Positions 44,892 to 55,765 of a stretch of 64,000 nucleotides of DNA are shown piece by piece. The notes under the pieces are model-generated. The model saw only the letters and a program-made list of their open reading frames with translations, was not told where the DNA came from and ran no database searches. Numbering within the stretch: position 1 is the stretch's first letter; every line of letters begins with the position of its first letter. The DNA is from Apibacter muscae (GTDB lineage Bacteria; Bacteroidota; Bacteroidia; Flavobacteriales; Weeksellaceae): positions 1 to 64,000 of the forward strand of contig NZ_SELG01000033.1 in assembly GCF_007845635.1 (NCBI RefSeq). Reading direction: 5' to 3'. Made by a program: the position numbers and the translations under genes.

Positions 44892-44969
44892 GAAATTATT
44901 TTTAACATGAAGTGAGTGTATTTTTCTTATTGATTTTTATTAATATTTTTACATACCAAAACTAAGTTT

Positions 44970-45773
44970 ATGAATTCACCATTTAACCTCTATGAAACCT
45001 ATTTAATTAATTTAAACCGTTCCAAAGATCGACTAAATTTTATGGAAAGTGAGTTTAAAAAACAAAAAATGAACTTTTTAAGGATTCCTGCGGTAGATGG
45101 TAGTTTATTAAAAGGAGATGAGTATATAATTAAAAACAAATACGACAGAGATTTGGTTCCGGGAGAAATAGGCTGTTATCTAAGTCATGTGAAAGCATTA
45201 AAAACATTTCTAGTTTCTAAATATGAATATGCGCTTATAATTGAAGATGATGCTATTTTATGTACCGATTTTAAAAATATTATAGAAAATAGCATATTAA
45301 ATCATAAAAACAATCTTTCAAAAAAACATCAATGGGAAATTCTTAAATTAATCAATGGAAAAAGACATCACATAAAAATTACAGATATATACAAAGGTTA
45401 TTTTTTAGCGGCCTGTGGAACAAGCATTCCAATAACTACACTGGCTGCTATATGGACTCGTAACGGAGCCAGAAAATTTTTAAAAAAAATCATGAATCCT
45501 ATTCCTGTTATACGAAGACCTATAGACTGCGACCTTCAACATCCATGGGAATTTAATTTATTAATATACAATTTACTCCCCTCTCCAGTAAAAGGAGCTG
45601 AATTAGGCACTCAAATTCAATTAAATAAAAAATTGCGGAAATCTAATGTTCCAAAAGAAATTTTATACGAGATTAACCGTTTTTTTCCAAAATACCATTA
45701 CTTAATCTCTCAACATGGATGGAAATCTGTTTATAATAGCTTTATAGCAAAAAAAAATGAAAGGATAAGATGA
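44970..45773 (+). CDS. Glycosyltransferase family 25
   Basis: The 267-residue protein resembles LPS glycosyltransferases of family 25, which use a nucleotide sugar (often UDP-Gal) to decorate lipooligosaccharide. The family start YLINLNRSKDRL, then PGEIGCYLSHVKAL and the metal-binding IIEDDA (about 90-95) are all present. It is probably monocistronic or shares a transcript with ligA, which begins 63 bp later. No other LPS genes are nearby. Confidence 0.88.
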   Translation: MNSPFNLYETYLINLNRSKDRLNFMESEFKKQKMNFLRIPAVDGSLLKGDEYIIKNKYDRDLVPGEIGCYLSHVKALKTFLVSKYEYALIIEDDAILCTDFKNIIENSILNHKNNLSKKHQWEILKLINGKRHHIKITDIYKGYFLAACGTSIPITTLAAIWTRNGARKFLKKIMNPIPVIRRPIDCDLQHPWEFNLLIYNLLPSPVKGAELGTQIQLNKKLRKSNVPKEILYEINRFFPKYHYLISQHGWKSVYNSFIAKKNERIR

Positions 45774-45776
45774 TAA

Positions 45777-47837
<2,061 letters not shown>

Positions 47838-47857
47838 AGTTATAAATGTATAAAAAA

Positions 47858-47883
47858 GGAGGAAACTAAAATTAGTTTCCTCC
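47858..47883. terminator. Bidirectional terminator between ligA and ffh
   Basis: A perfect 12-bp stem (47858-47869 with 47872-47883) lies between the two convergent stops, with A-rich left and T-rich right flanks. Confidence 0.82.
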
Positions 47884-47908
47884 CTTTTATTTATATAAAA
47901 TTGGTTTA

Positions 47909-49261
47909 TTAAAAAGGTTTACCTCCTGCTCCCCCCATTTGTTTTGCCATAGCTTGCATCATCATTTTTCCTTGCGGACTTTGCATCATTTTCATCATTT
48001 TACTCATTTGTTCAAATTGTTTAAGTAACTGATTAATATCTTGAATGGTTCTACCGCTACCCTTGGCTATTCTATTTTTTCTTGAAGTGTTTATAATGGA
48101 TGGGTTTCTTCGTTCTTCCGGTGTCATTGAATATATTAGCGCTTCTACATATTTAAAGGCATCATCGTCTATATTTACATCTTTTAATGCCTTACCTACT
48201 CCAGGAATCATTCCCATTAAATCTTTCATGTTTCCCATTCTCTTAATCTGTTTGATTTGCTTTAAGAAATCATCAAAACCAAACTGATTTTTAGCTATTT
48301 TCTTGTGTAATTTTCTGGCTTCTTCCTCATCAAATTGCTCTTGTGCTCTTTCCACTAAAGATACAACATCACCCATTCCTAAAATTCTGTCAGCCATTCG
48401 CTCTGGATAGAATACATCCAATGCCTCCATTTTTTCACCTGTAGATATGAATTTGATAGGTTTATCTACCACTGTACGAATGGTTAATGCCGCTCCCCCA
48501 CGGGTATCTCCGTCTAATTTAGTTAGAACTACCCCGTTGTAATCTAAGACTTCGTTAAAAGCTTTCGCAGTATTTACAGCGTCTTGGCCTGTCATTGAAT
48601 CTACAACAAATAGAGTCTCTTGTGGATTGACCGCTTGATGAACGTTTTTAATTTCATCCATCATTACTTGATCAATGGCTAATCGACCAGCTGTATCTAT
48701 GATTATGGCCGAGAATTTATTTTGATTGGCATATTCAATAGCATGCTGAGCAATTTCAACAGGATTTTTATTTTCTAATTCTGAAAATACTTCTACTCCT
48801 ATTTGTTCTCCCAATACTTTCAATTGATTTATTGCAGCAGGTCTATAAACATCGCCAGCGACTAATAAAACTTTTTTATTTTTTTTTGTTTTAAGATAGT
48901 TGGCAAGTTTTCCTGAAAAAGTTGTTTTTCCAGAACCTTGCAAACCTGCAATAAGAATGATGGAAGGGTTTGAAGATAAGTTTATTCCTACATTTTCACC
49001 ACCCATCAATTGCGCAAGTTCATCATGTACAATCTTTACCATCAATTGCCCTGGAGACAAGGAAGTTAATACATTCTGCCCTAAAGCTTTGTCTTGTATG
49101 CGCTTGGTTAAATCTTTAGCTACTTTGTAACTTACATCTGCATCAACTAGAGCCCTACGTATTTCCTTAACGGTTTCAGCAACATTAATTTCTGTAATTT
49201 TCCCTCTTCCACTTATGTTATGTAAGGCTTTATCTAATTTATCTTGTAAACTTTGAAACAT
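47909..49261 (-). CDS. ffh: Signal recognition particle GTPase
   Basis: The 450-residue protein binds signal peptides of membrane proteins and 4.5S RNA and targets ribosomes to FtsY. The N domain is followed by the G domain with GLQGSGKTTFSGKLA (about 104), DTAGRLAID (about 189) and TKLDGDTRGG (about 247). The C-terminal methionine-rich M domain contains a run of MMKMMQ and KMMMQAM. Confidence 0.97.
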   Translation of the reverse strand: MFQSLQDKLDKALHNISGRGKITEINVAETVKEIRRALVDADVSYKVAKDLTKRIQDKALGQNVLTSLSPGQLMVKIVHDELAQLMGGENVGINLSSNPSIILIAGLQGSGKTTFSGKLANYLKTKKNKKVLLVAGDVYRPAAINQLKVLGEQIGVEVFSELENKNPVEIAQHAIEYANQNKFSAIIIDTAGRLAIDQVMMDEIKNVHQAVNPQETLFVVDSMTGQDAVNTAKAFNEVLDYNGVVLTKLDGDTRGGAALTIRTVVDKPIKFISTGEKMEALDVFYPERMADRILGMGDVVSLVERAQEQFDEEEARKLHKKIAKNQFGFDDFLKQIKQIKRMGNMKDLMGMIPGVGKALKDVNIDDDAFKYVEALIYSMTPEERRNPSIINTSRKNRIAKGSGRTIQDINQLLKQFEQMSKMMKMMQSPQGKMMMQAMAKQMGGAGGKPF

Positions 49262-49283
49262 GTTTTTTCAAATTTATGTATTG

Positions 49284-49291
49284 CAAAAATA
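49284..49291 (-). promoter_or_regulatory. Promoter -7 box for ffh
   Basis: CAAAAATA on the plus strand matches TAnnTTTG in reverse, 23 nt before the ffh ATG. A second match at 49269-49276 would leave too little leader. Confidence 0.45.
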
Positions 49292-49398
49292 GATAAGTTT
49301 TCATTAATTAAAAAATTATCTATTATTTATATATTTTCAAAATACATTTTAAAACTCTAAAGCATTTTGTCTCTCATTTTAAATCTATATTTTAAATG

Positions 49399-49406
49399 TA
49401 TATTTG
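49399..49406 (+). promoter_or_regulatory. Promoter -7 box for the pyrophosphatase gene
   Basis: TATATTTG matches TAnnTTTG and lies 48 nt upstream of the ATG at 49455. Confidence 0.5.
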
Positions 49407-49454
49407 TATATTGATTTTAAACACCTAAATTATTTGATAATCTAAATTTAATTT

Positions 49455-50381
49455 ATGAATAAAATACTGGTTATTGGACATTTAAATCCTGATACAGATT
49501 CAATTACCTCAGCAATTTCTTTTTCTTTTCTTCAAAATCAGTTAGGGAAAAATACTGAAGCAGTTGCATTAGGAGAATGTAACGAGGAAACATTATTTGC
49601 TTTAAACTATTTTAAGTTTGATGCTCCTAGAATTATTGATCGTGCTTCTAATGATACTAAAGATGTAATGCTTGTAGATCATAATGAGTTTCAACAGGCT
49701 GTTTCTGATATTTCAGAATTGAATATTCTTGCAGTTATTGATCATCATAGAATTGCTAATTTTCAAACTGCCTCTCCTTTATATTATCGTGCAGAAGCTG
49801 TTGGGTGTACACAAACTATAATTTTAAAAATTTTTAAAGAAAATAGTATTGCTATACCTAAAAATATAGCAGGATTAATGCTCTCAGGTATTATCTCTGA
49901 TACTTTACTTTTTAAATCTCCAACCTGCACGGAAGAAGATGTAAGAGCTGCCGAGGAATTAAGCTCTATCGCAGAAGTTGATATTAATAGTTATGGATTA
50001 GATTTACTAAAGGCAGGGACTAATCTATCCAATAAAACTGCTGAACAGCTCATTCATTTAGATGCTAAGTCTTTTGAAGTTCATGGAAAAAAAATTGTTG
50101 TATCGCAAGTCAATGCTATAGATTTTTCTGATATTTTATCGAGAAAAAATGAAATCCTTGATGTACTAAACCATACAATTTCTGAATCTTCCTTGGATTT
50201 ATTTGTTTTTGTTATTACAAATATTTTAGAGGGTGACTCTAAAATGATTTCTGCTGGCGGTCTAATAAACGAATGTGAGAAAGCTTTTAATACTAAATTT
50301 ATTGATAACGAGGCTTTTTTAAAGGGTGTAGTTTCTAGAAAAAAACAAATTATTCCGTCATTGATGGATGCATTATCATAA
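49455..50381 (+). CDS. ppaC: Manganese-dependent inorganic pyrophosphatase (DHH family II)
   Basis: The 308-residue enzyme hydrolyses pyrophosphate. The family II metal residues are visible: GHLNPDTDS (His9, Asp13, Asp15), VDHNEF and the DHH motif IDHHRI (Asp96-His98). The C-terminal substrate domain ends with VSRKKQIIPSL (the SRKKQ signature). It is a single gene with promoter and terminator. Confidence 0.95.
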   Translation: MNKILVIGHLNPDTDSITSAISFSFLQNQLGKNTEAVALGECNEETLFALNYFKFDAPRIIDRASNDTKDVMLVDHNEFQQAVSDISELNILAVIDHHRIANFQTASPLYYRAEAVGCTQTIILKIFKENSIAIPKNIAGLMLSGIISDTLLFKSPTCTEEDVRAAEELSSIAEVDINSYGLDLLKAGTNLSNKTAEQLIHLDAKSFEVHGKKIVVSQVNAIDFSDILSRKNEILDVLNHTISESSLDLFVFVITNILEGDSKMISAGGLINECEKAFNTKFIDNEAFLKGVVSRKKQIIPSLMDALS

Positions 50382-50395
50382 TACTTACCTATAAA

Positions 50396-50426
50396 AAAAG
50401 GCTTTTATATATTATAAAAGCCTTTT
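50396..50426. terminator. Terminator between ppaC and the T6SS operon
   Basis: A perfect 14-bp stem (50396-50409 with 50413-50426) with a 3-nt loop separates ppaC (plus) from the last TssD gene (minus) and can serve both. Confidence 0.8.
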
Positions 50427-50448
50427 AACAAGTATAAATTTTATTTAA

Positions 50449-50844
50449 TTAACTGATTTTCCAACTATTTTCAAATCCTACCGTACAGATGGAAAGTTTT
50501 TTTGCAGAAATAAGTAATTTTATTTTCATGGGTTGATCATTGATAGCATCAAATTCTTCTGAAAATTCAATACAATATCCCTTTTCAAATTTAACTTCTT
50601 GCAATTTACTCATCGCATCTCTCCTATAAAAGACTATAACTGCATCTTTGGTTTTTTCAGATGATAGCATCCATTCTATAAAAGTAGGTTTACCACTACT
50701 TTCAATAGTTAATAAAATTTTTCCTCCTTTACAAGATCCTTGAGGTTTTCCTGCATTATCTATGTTTTGATAGAAATCATATTTACACTGTAAAACATTG
50801 TAAGTATCTCCTTCCATCTCTAATTTTGCTAAAAAAGACGACAT
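50449..50844 (-). CDS. tssD: TssD (Hcp-like) T6SS tube protein, second copy
   Basis: The 131-residue protein is a paralogue of the neighbouring TssD. The same framework is visible: FLAKLEMEGDTYNVLQCKYDFYQ at the start (in pieces), a GGKILLTIESSG strand, EWMLSS, and a C-terminal ISAKKLSICT. It contains extra cysteines absent from the main copy. Secondary TssD proteins in Bacteroidota often form mixed tubes or carry effectors. It is the last gene of the operon, behind a hairpin. Confidence 0.9.
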   Translation of the reverse strand: MSSFLAKLEMEGDTYNVLQCKYDFYQNIDNAGKPQGSCKGGKILLTIESSGKPTFIEWMLSSEKTKDAVIVFYRRDAMSKLQEVKFEKGYCIEFSEEFDAINDQPMKIKLLISAKKLSICTVGFENSWKIS

Positions 50845-50879
50845 ATAAATTTTTATCTTAGGGATTATTAATATTACAA

Positions 50880-50906
50880 GAGAAGGGAGCTTAAAACTCC
50901 CTTCTC
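50880..50906 (-). terminator. Hairpin between the two TssD genes
   Basis: A perfect 10-bp stem (50880-50889 with 50897-50906) follows the first TssD gene on the minus strand and precedes the second. It may partially terminate or attenuate, so the second TssD would be made in smaller amounts. Confidence 0.6.
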
Positions 50907-50969
50907 AATTACTCTTTAAGATAAAAGAGTTAAAAGTTTTTACTAAAAGCTAACTTTCAGGTATATAAA

Positions 50970-51356
50970 TTACACCCATTCGTTTACATGCTCTCCAGTT
51001 CCCATTTTAATAGTTTTTGCGGAGATTGTGAAAGTTTCAGTTAATGGATTTGATCCAATTGAATCAAAATTTTCTCTGTATTTTACAACATAACCATCGG
51101 TAAAGTTTAATTCTTTTAATGTTGCATCAGAATCTCTTTTGATGAAAACTACTTTACCATCTTTTCTTTCGAAACTATTAGTCATCCATTCGAAAACATC
51201 AGTTTCTCCAGTAGATTCTACAGTAACTTCAATCCTCCCTCCTCTAGTTTGAGAAGATGGACGACCCGTTGGATCTGTTTCTTGAGCTAAAGAATAATTA
51301 ACATTTAGTACATTGTACGTTTTTCCAGCTACTTCTAATTTTGCTTTAAATGACAT
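50970..51356 (-). CDS. tssD: TssD (Hcp-like) T6SS tube protein, main copy
   Basis: The 128-residue protein forms the hexameric rings of the T6SS inner tube. It begins MSFKAKLEVAGKTYNVL and shows GGRIEVTVESTGETD, EWMTNS and TFTISAKTIKMG, all characteristic of Bacteroidota TssD. It has its own promoter (51395-51402), 99 bp downstream of tssO, which suits a protein needed in large quantity. Confidence 0.95.
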   Translation of the reverse strand: MSFKAKLEVAGKTYNVLNVNYSLAQETDPTGRPSSQTRGGRIEVTVESTGETDVFEWMTNSFERKDGKVVFIKRDSDATLKELNFTDGYVVKYRENFDSIGSNPLTETFTISAKTIKMGTGEHVNEWV

Positions 51357-51394
51357 AATAAATAAATTTAAATTAAATAATTTTAGTTATATTA

Positions 51395-51402
51395 CAAATA
51401 TA
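51395..51402 (-). promoter_or_regulatory. Internal promoter for tssD
   Basis: CAAATATA on the plus strand matches TAnnTTTG in reverse, 39 nt before the main tssD ATG, between tssO and tssD. Confidence 0.55.
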
Positions 51403-51455
51403 AGTATATTTTTCATATTTTTTAAAATCCACAATTGTTAAAAAAAAGTTAATTC

Positions 51456-51980
51456 TTAATCTTTTTTATTTAACATTCTGCAAATATCTAAGTCTCTTTT
51501 CATTAGCTCAATTTGCTTTTTGTAAGTGACAATCTGCGCCAATAAAGTATCTATTTCTGATTTACTTTGACCGTAAGTTTTAATTGTTTTTTTTGCATCA
51601 ATTAACGACCTGCTTGTTAGCAAAAAATTCTTGTAAAGCAGTCCTCTTCTTACACTGTCTTCTTTAGGTATTCCTTGTTCTATTTCTATAATTTTATTTA
51701 TAGCTTTTTGTTGAAAATAGAAACTTGTGTTTAAATCTTGTTTAGGTAAATCGATAGAATCAATAAATTTTTTTAAATCTTCCATTTGATTTTCAAACCT
51801 AGCCTGGTATCTAAATTCAGTTATAAGTGCTTTATTTTCTTTTTTTAGTTGAGCATTTTCTCTTTTAGGCAGGTAGACATTGTAAAACAATGCCCATATT
51901 ATAATTAATGTTGTAATTAAAAATAGACTTATAAAAATTATAAATGAAATAAATCTTTCTTTTTTATTTAGTATTTCCAT
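51456..51980 (-). CDS. tssO: T6SS membrane protein TssO
   Basis: The 174-residue protein has one N-terminal transmembrane helix (about 11-32), a short cytoplasmic N-terminus and a periplasmic coiled-coil region (about 38-174). Size, topology and position next to tssK identify it as TssO, part of the Bacteroidota-specific trans-envelope complex that replaces TssJLM. It follows tssK by 12 bp. Confidence 0.85.
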   Translation of the reverse strand: MEILNKKERFISFIIFISLFLITTLIIIWALFYNVYLPKRENAQLKKENKALITEFRYQARFENQMEDLKKFIDSIDLPKQDLNTSFYFQQKAINKIIEIEQGIPKEDSVRRGLLYKNFLLTSRSLIDAKKTIKTYGQSKSEIDTLLAQIVTYKKQIELMKRDLDICRMLNKKD

Positions 51981-51992
51981 CGGTTAATTTAT

Positions 51993-53153
51993 TTATTCAT
52001 CAAAAAATCTACTCCTTTTATTTTTTTCAATCGGATCATTTTCTAATCTTTCTTTTACAAATATTCCAGTATCATTTCTTTTTCCTATAAAGTCTAATTT
52101 ATTTAGTGAAATAAATAATTGCTCTATGGTTTGCATAAATTTATCTACTTGTGTTAATGTTTTATCTATTTGTATATGGTTGTATCCAACATTCACTAAA
52201 TCTGTAAATAAAACTTCAAAATCTCCTTGAGATAATCCACACCATTCTGCTAAATAGTTAAGTAATTCTTCCTTCCCTGCTCCTGATTTAGCATCTACGT
52301 AATTCTTCATAATTCTTGCTAAACGGACTATTTTATCAAACATAAATGCCGGAGTAGAATAAAGCCCCATCCACCGTAAGGAATTTATCTCATTTCCTAA
52401 ATAGGTAATTATTATTTCCGACAACTTCAATACCATTACCGCTAGTTCATTGGTTTGCTGTTTCCTGTTTATTTTTTGGGCTATTTGTACGGCTAACAAT
52501 TCTAATTGTCCCATGAATCGATCAATTCTGGTATGAGCATCAATTAATTCTTTATGACTGTTTGTCATCGTACAAGGAGGTATATAGTTTGGCTGTAAAC
52601 GGGTTTGATCTCTATTTACAAGTATTTTCCCCACCGTTAATTGAAAGGATTTATGGGCCGCTTGCTGTGAACTTTGTCCTTCTAATTCTAAATGCAATCT
52701 ATAAGTGGGATGTAAAAATGGATATCTTGGAGGGTTTTCTTCTGGATCTAATTCTCCGAAAGGAATCTGTTCTACCGGATTTACAACAATATTTGCTAAT
52801 AAAACTAATTCTGTTCCTTGTTCTATGTCATAGACTGCTTCCGGATAAGGCATTTGTGTATCAATAGCATTGTCTTTCGAACTAATCTCTATTCTTGATC
52901 CATTAGGAGTTATGGCGTGGCATTCTTCAACTTTTACTCTTAGTAGCTTATGGTTATCTATAACTAGGGATAATTTAATGGACTCCAAAGGGGTTTGTAC
53001 GGGTAATAAGCCGTAGCTTATAGGGGTTACATGGCTCCCTATTGCATCTCTTGTTACATCTGCAAAATTTTCTTGCATAGCTATGAAATGAGATTTATTT
53101 ATCTTCATTCCATCTACCCAATTCACGGGAAATTTACTTAATTTTTCTAGCAT
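51993..53153 (-). CDS. tssK: T6SS baseplate protein TssK
   Basis: The 386-residue protein links the baseplate to the membrane complex. The N-terminal shoulder domain shows FPVNWVDGMKINKSHFIAMQ, which is the Bacteroidota form of the TssK start (VxWxxGMxLxxxHF). The rest is a helical neck and head. It is 19 bp downstream of tssN. Confidence 0.9.
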   Translation of the reverse strand: MLEKLSKFPVNWVDGMKINKSHFIAMQENFADVTRDAIGSHVTPISYGLLPVQTPLESIKLSLVIDNHKLLRVKVEECHAITPNGSRIEISSKDNAIDTQMPYPEAVYDIEQGTELVLLANIVVNPVEQIPFGELDPEENPPRYPFLHPTYRLHLELEGQSSQQAAHKSFQLTVGKILVNRDQTRLQPNYIPPCTMTNSHKELIDAHTRIDRFMGQLELLAVQIAQKINRKQQTNELAVMVLKLSEIIITYLGNEINSLRWMGLYSTPAFMFDKIVRLARIMKNYVDAKSGAGKEELLNYLAEWCGLSQGDFEVLFTDLVNVGYNHIQIDKTLTQVDKFMQTIEQLFISLNKLDFIGKRNDTGIFVKERLENDPIEKNKRSRFFDE

Positions 53154-53172
53154 GGCAGGGATTTATCTTTAA

Positions 53173-54162
53173 TTAAATATTTTTATTTTCTTTTTTTTTA
53201 GATTTAGATTTAGCTTTTTCCTCTCCTTCAATTTCCTTCTCCATATATTTTAATCCTTCTTCAGCATCGATTAATGGAGGAGTTCTTTGGCATATAATTA
53301 CACTATTCTCTTCTATACTATTCATATATAAAGGATAATCAGGTCTTATAAATTTTGCAAATCCTAGATACTTTGATTTTAAATAAAATACCCAGTGCTG
53401 TCTTTCTCCGTCTGTATCATTTAACTTTATGGTATCGTCAGGATTTCTAATGTTGTAGTCATTAACAAAATGATAAAATAAACGACCAAAATCCATTCTT
53501 ATTGGAGCTTTTGCTCTAAACTCTGTTCGTACATCTGATTCAGGATTTTTGTAAAATACAAAGGTTACTACGAGCATATCTCTATAATCGCTATTTAATG
53601 GATCAGGAAATGAATGATCTTCGGGAAATTTCCAAGTTTTATATATCTTAGGAGGTACTGAAATTGTGGATTCAAATGTTAAAAATATTAAAGAGGGCAC
53701 TATAAAAAATACTGTAGAACCCGCCATTGTATAAGCATAAGTATTTCCTTTTACAATTGTAAAAACGAGTACAAAAGGTATTATATTAAAAACAAATATT
53801 AGTAGAGTAAACAATCCTTCTACCCAACTCTGCTTTATGCTTCTTTTTTCAAATCTATTAAAATATACTCGATATAAATAGGTATGCGTAACCCCAACCA
53901 TAAAAAATATAGTTTGATAGAAAACTAAAATATTATCCAATTGGTTATTAAATATTTCTGAAGAACCTATAAAGGTTATTAATGAAACTCCTAAAAATAA
54001 TACTATCAGATAAGTTATATACTTGGATTTATATTTTTGTTTAAAATCGCCTACTTTAGACCCGAAAAAAATTGTTAGTAGTGTAAAAACAATTAAGATC
54101 ACAATTATTCCAACTATAATTGTAGGGTCTATTAAGTCTTTAAAATAAGTTCTAAAATTCAT
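53173..54162 (-). CDS. tssN: T6SS membrane protein TssN
   Basis: The 329-residue protein has about five hydrophobic helices in its first half (about 14-35, 48-68, 78-100, 114-138, 144-166), then a cytoplasmic beta-rich domain and a Lys/Glu-rich tail. This is the layout of TssN, the polytopic inner membrane component unique to T6SSiii. Its start overlaps the end of tssG by 4 bp. Confidence 0.9.
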   Translation of the reverse strand: MNFRTYFKDLIDPTIIVGIIVILIVFTLLTIFFGSKVGDFKQKYKSKYITYLIVLFLGVSLITFIGSSEIFNNQLDNILVFYQTIFFMVGVTHTYLYRVYFNRFEKRSIKQSWVEGLFTLLIFVFNIIPFVLVFTIVKGNTYAYTMAGSTVFFIVPSLIFLTFESTISVPPKIYKTWKFPEDHSFPDPLNSDYRDMLVVTFVFYKNPESDVRTEFRAKAPIRMDFGRLFYHFVNDYNIRNPDDTIKLNDTDGERQHWVFYLKSKYLGFAKFIRPDYPLYMNSIEENSVIICQRTPPLIDAEEGLKYMEKEIEGEEKAKSKSKKKENKNI

Positions 54163-55106
54163 ATTCTTGTAGTTATACCTAATACGGCTGTCTTATTAAA
54201 ATCAAATATTTCTTCTTCTTTATTAAGTAAAATTGTTGTTTTTACATCTATCTCCATCGGTAAAAAAAATTCGTAAAATAATTCTAAGAATTTTTTCATT
54301 TTCCCTTCGTGAATATATTCTGCAAATGATGTTTTTTTTAGCTCTCCTATTCTAAATTCCAGATATAATGAATAATCTAAATAAGCACTACCTGAAATCA
54401 TGTCTAATCCTAAACGACAATCGCCCAAAGTTATATCTTGTTCGGTGCTGGATTGTTCTTTATAAGTTTGTTCTGCAATTTCAACCTTTTCTTCAATTAA
54501 ATAACTTAGACAATGGATTGTTAGTTCTAAATTCCCGACTATTTGATTGGTGTAAGGAAGTATTCTAATGAGTTTAGACATTAATATTTCTGGAAGATCT
54601 CTGTCTAAATTCCAAAATTCATAAAAGAAATCTATGGGCTTAGATCCGTTTAGTTCTAATAATATTTCTTTCTCTTTATTTTCTCTTTCAATAGATTTAA
54701 GGAAGAATTCATTTTCAAAAGGTAGAAAGAATTTTCTGGCGTATTCTTCTTCTACTTTATGAGTTTTGTACTCTTGGGTCATTTCATCTACACTTATTTT
54801 CTGCCTATTTTTTTCAGAGGCATGAAATAATCCTTGTGGGAGTGTATCAAAAATTCCGTCTCTAGAGAGATTTATTTTAACAAATTGAGTGGTATCAAAA
54901 TTAAAATCAACGATTTCTGCGCCTAAAACGTCTTTTCTAAATGGTCTTTTAAATTGTCCTTTAAAATCTACCAGAAAATTTCTATCCTCTTCTTTAATCT
55001 TATGGATTAATTCTGATACTATAACTTCTGCTCTTAAATCATCTGTTAAAGAGTTTATTCTGTTTTTAAGTATTTCTTGAATAGTATGTTTTTCTGTATT
55101 TTCCAT
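54159..55106 (-). CDS. tssG: T6SS baseplate protein TssG
   Basis: The 315-residue protein is the Bacteroidota form of TssG, which forms a wedge with TssF and TssE. It is assigned from length, position downstream of tssF and upstream of tssN, and content such as DFNFDTTQFVKINLSRDG and SYLDYSLYLEFRIGEL. No membrane segment is seen. Confidence 0.8.
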   Translation of the reverse strand: MENTEKHTIQEILKNRINSLTDDLRAEVIVSELIHKIKEEDRNFLVDFKGQFKRPFRKDVLGAEIVDFNFDTTQFVKINLSRDGIFDTLPQGLFHASEKNRQKISVDEMTQEYKTHKVEEEYARKFFLPFENEFFLKSIERENKEKEILLELNGSKPIDFFYEFWNLDRDLPEILMSKLIRILPYTNQIVGNLELTIHCLSYLIEEKVEIAEQTYKEQSSTEQDITLGDCRLGLDMISGSAYLDYSLYLEFRIGELKKTSFAEYIHEGKMKKFLELFYEFFLPMEIDVKTTILLNKEEEIFDFNKTAVLGITTRI

Positions 55107-55111
55107 TTTAT

Positions 55112-55765
55112 TTAGTTGGACTCTTTATCTTCTGGTAATATTAATCTTCCAGCAGATATATATCTTAATTGAAAATAGTCATTATTAAAATCGGATATTA
55201 TTAAGCCATCTCTCTTTGATGTGGTTAGAACTCTGTTATTCTTCAAATAAACAGCTACATCTGAAACAGGACTGTCTTTACCATATCTAAAAAATAAGAT
55301 GTCTCCTTCTTCTAAATATTTTCTTCCAGTAAATAAACTTACTTGATTGGATTTAAACATTCCCATAGCGTTTGAGGGTAGCTTAATTTTGTAAGTATAT
55401 TGATACAATGCACTTACAAATGGCGCCATATTTAGGCTATCTCGGGTAAATCCTTCACCGGAATATTTTGTTCCCAGCCATTGGTCTATAAAATCATAAA
55501 ATTTATAATTTTTAACTTCTTGTGGCTTAACTCCTAATACAATAGAATACTTTTCTTTTAAGTATACTTCCCTATCGGTTAAGTTCATTTCATATTCCTG
55601 ATTTAAGGTATCTAAAATGCTATACTTATATTTAGGTACATTCAGACTTTTCTCAATATCCTGTTGGTTATAAACAAGTTTAAAAGGTATATCTTTATAA
55701 TATCGACTTCTACAAGACATTACAAAGAAGAAAATTAATAACAGTACTACTAATATTTTTTTCAT
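55112..55765 (-). CDS. T6SS-associated NlpC/P60-like lipoprotein, catalytically degenerate
   Basis: The 217-residue lipoprotein (lipobox VMSC, Cys18) has the overall order of an NlpC/P60 peptidase: WLGTKY, then a helix, then DILFFR, VAVYLKNNRVL and a final ISAGRLI. The catalytic Cys position (usually DCSGF) reads NMAPF (about 113) and the first His position reads SDVAVY (about 167), so the active site appears lost. It would be a structural lipoprotein of the T6SSiii envelope complex, possibly the component called TssQ; that name is a guess. It overlaps tssF by 4 bp and precedes tssG by 5 bp. Confidence 0.75.
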   Translation of the reverse strand: MKKILVVLLLIFFFVMSCRSRYYKDIPFKLVYNQQDIEKSLNVPKYKYSILDTLNQEYEMNLTDREVYLKEKYSIVLGVKPQEVKNYKFYDFIDQWLGTKYSGEGFTRDSLNMAPFVSALYQYTYKIKLPSNAMGMFKSNQVSLFTGRKYLEEGDILFFRYGKDSPVSDVAVYLKNNRVLTTSKRDGLIISDFNNDYFQLRYISAGRLILPEDKESN

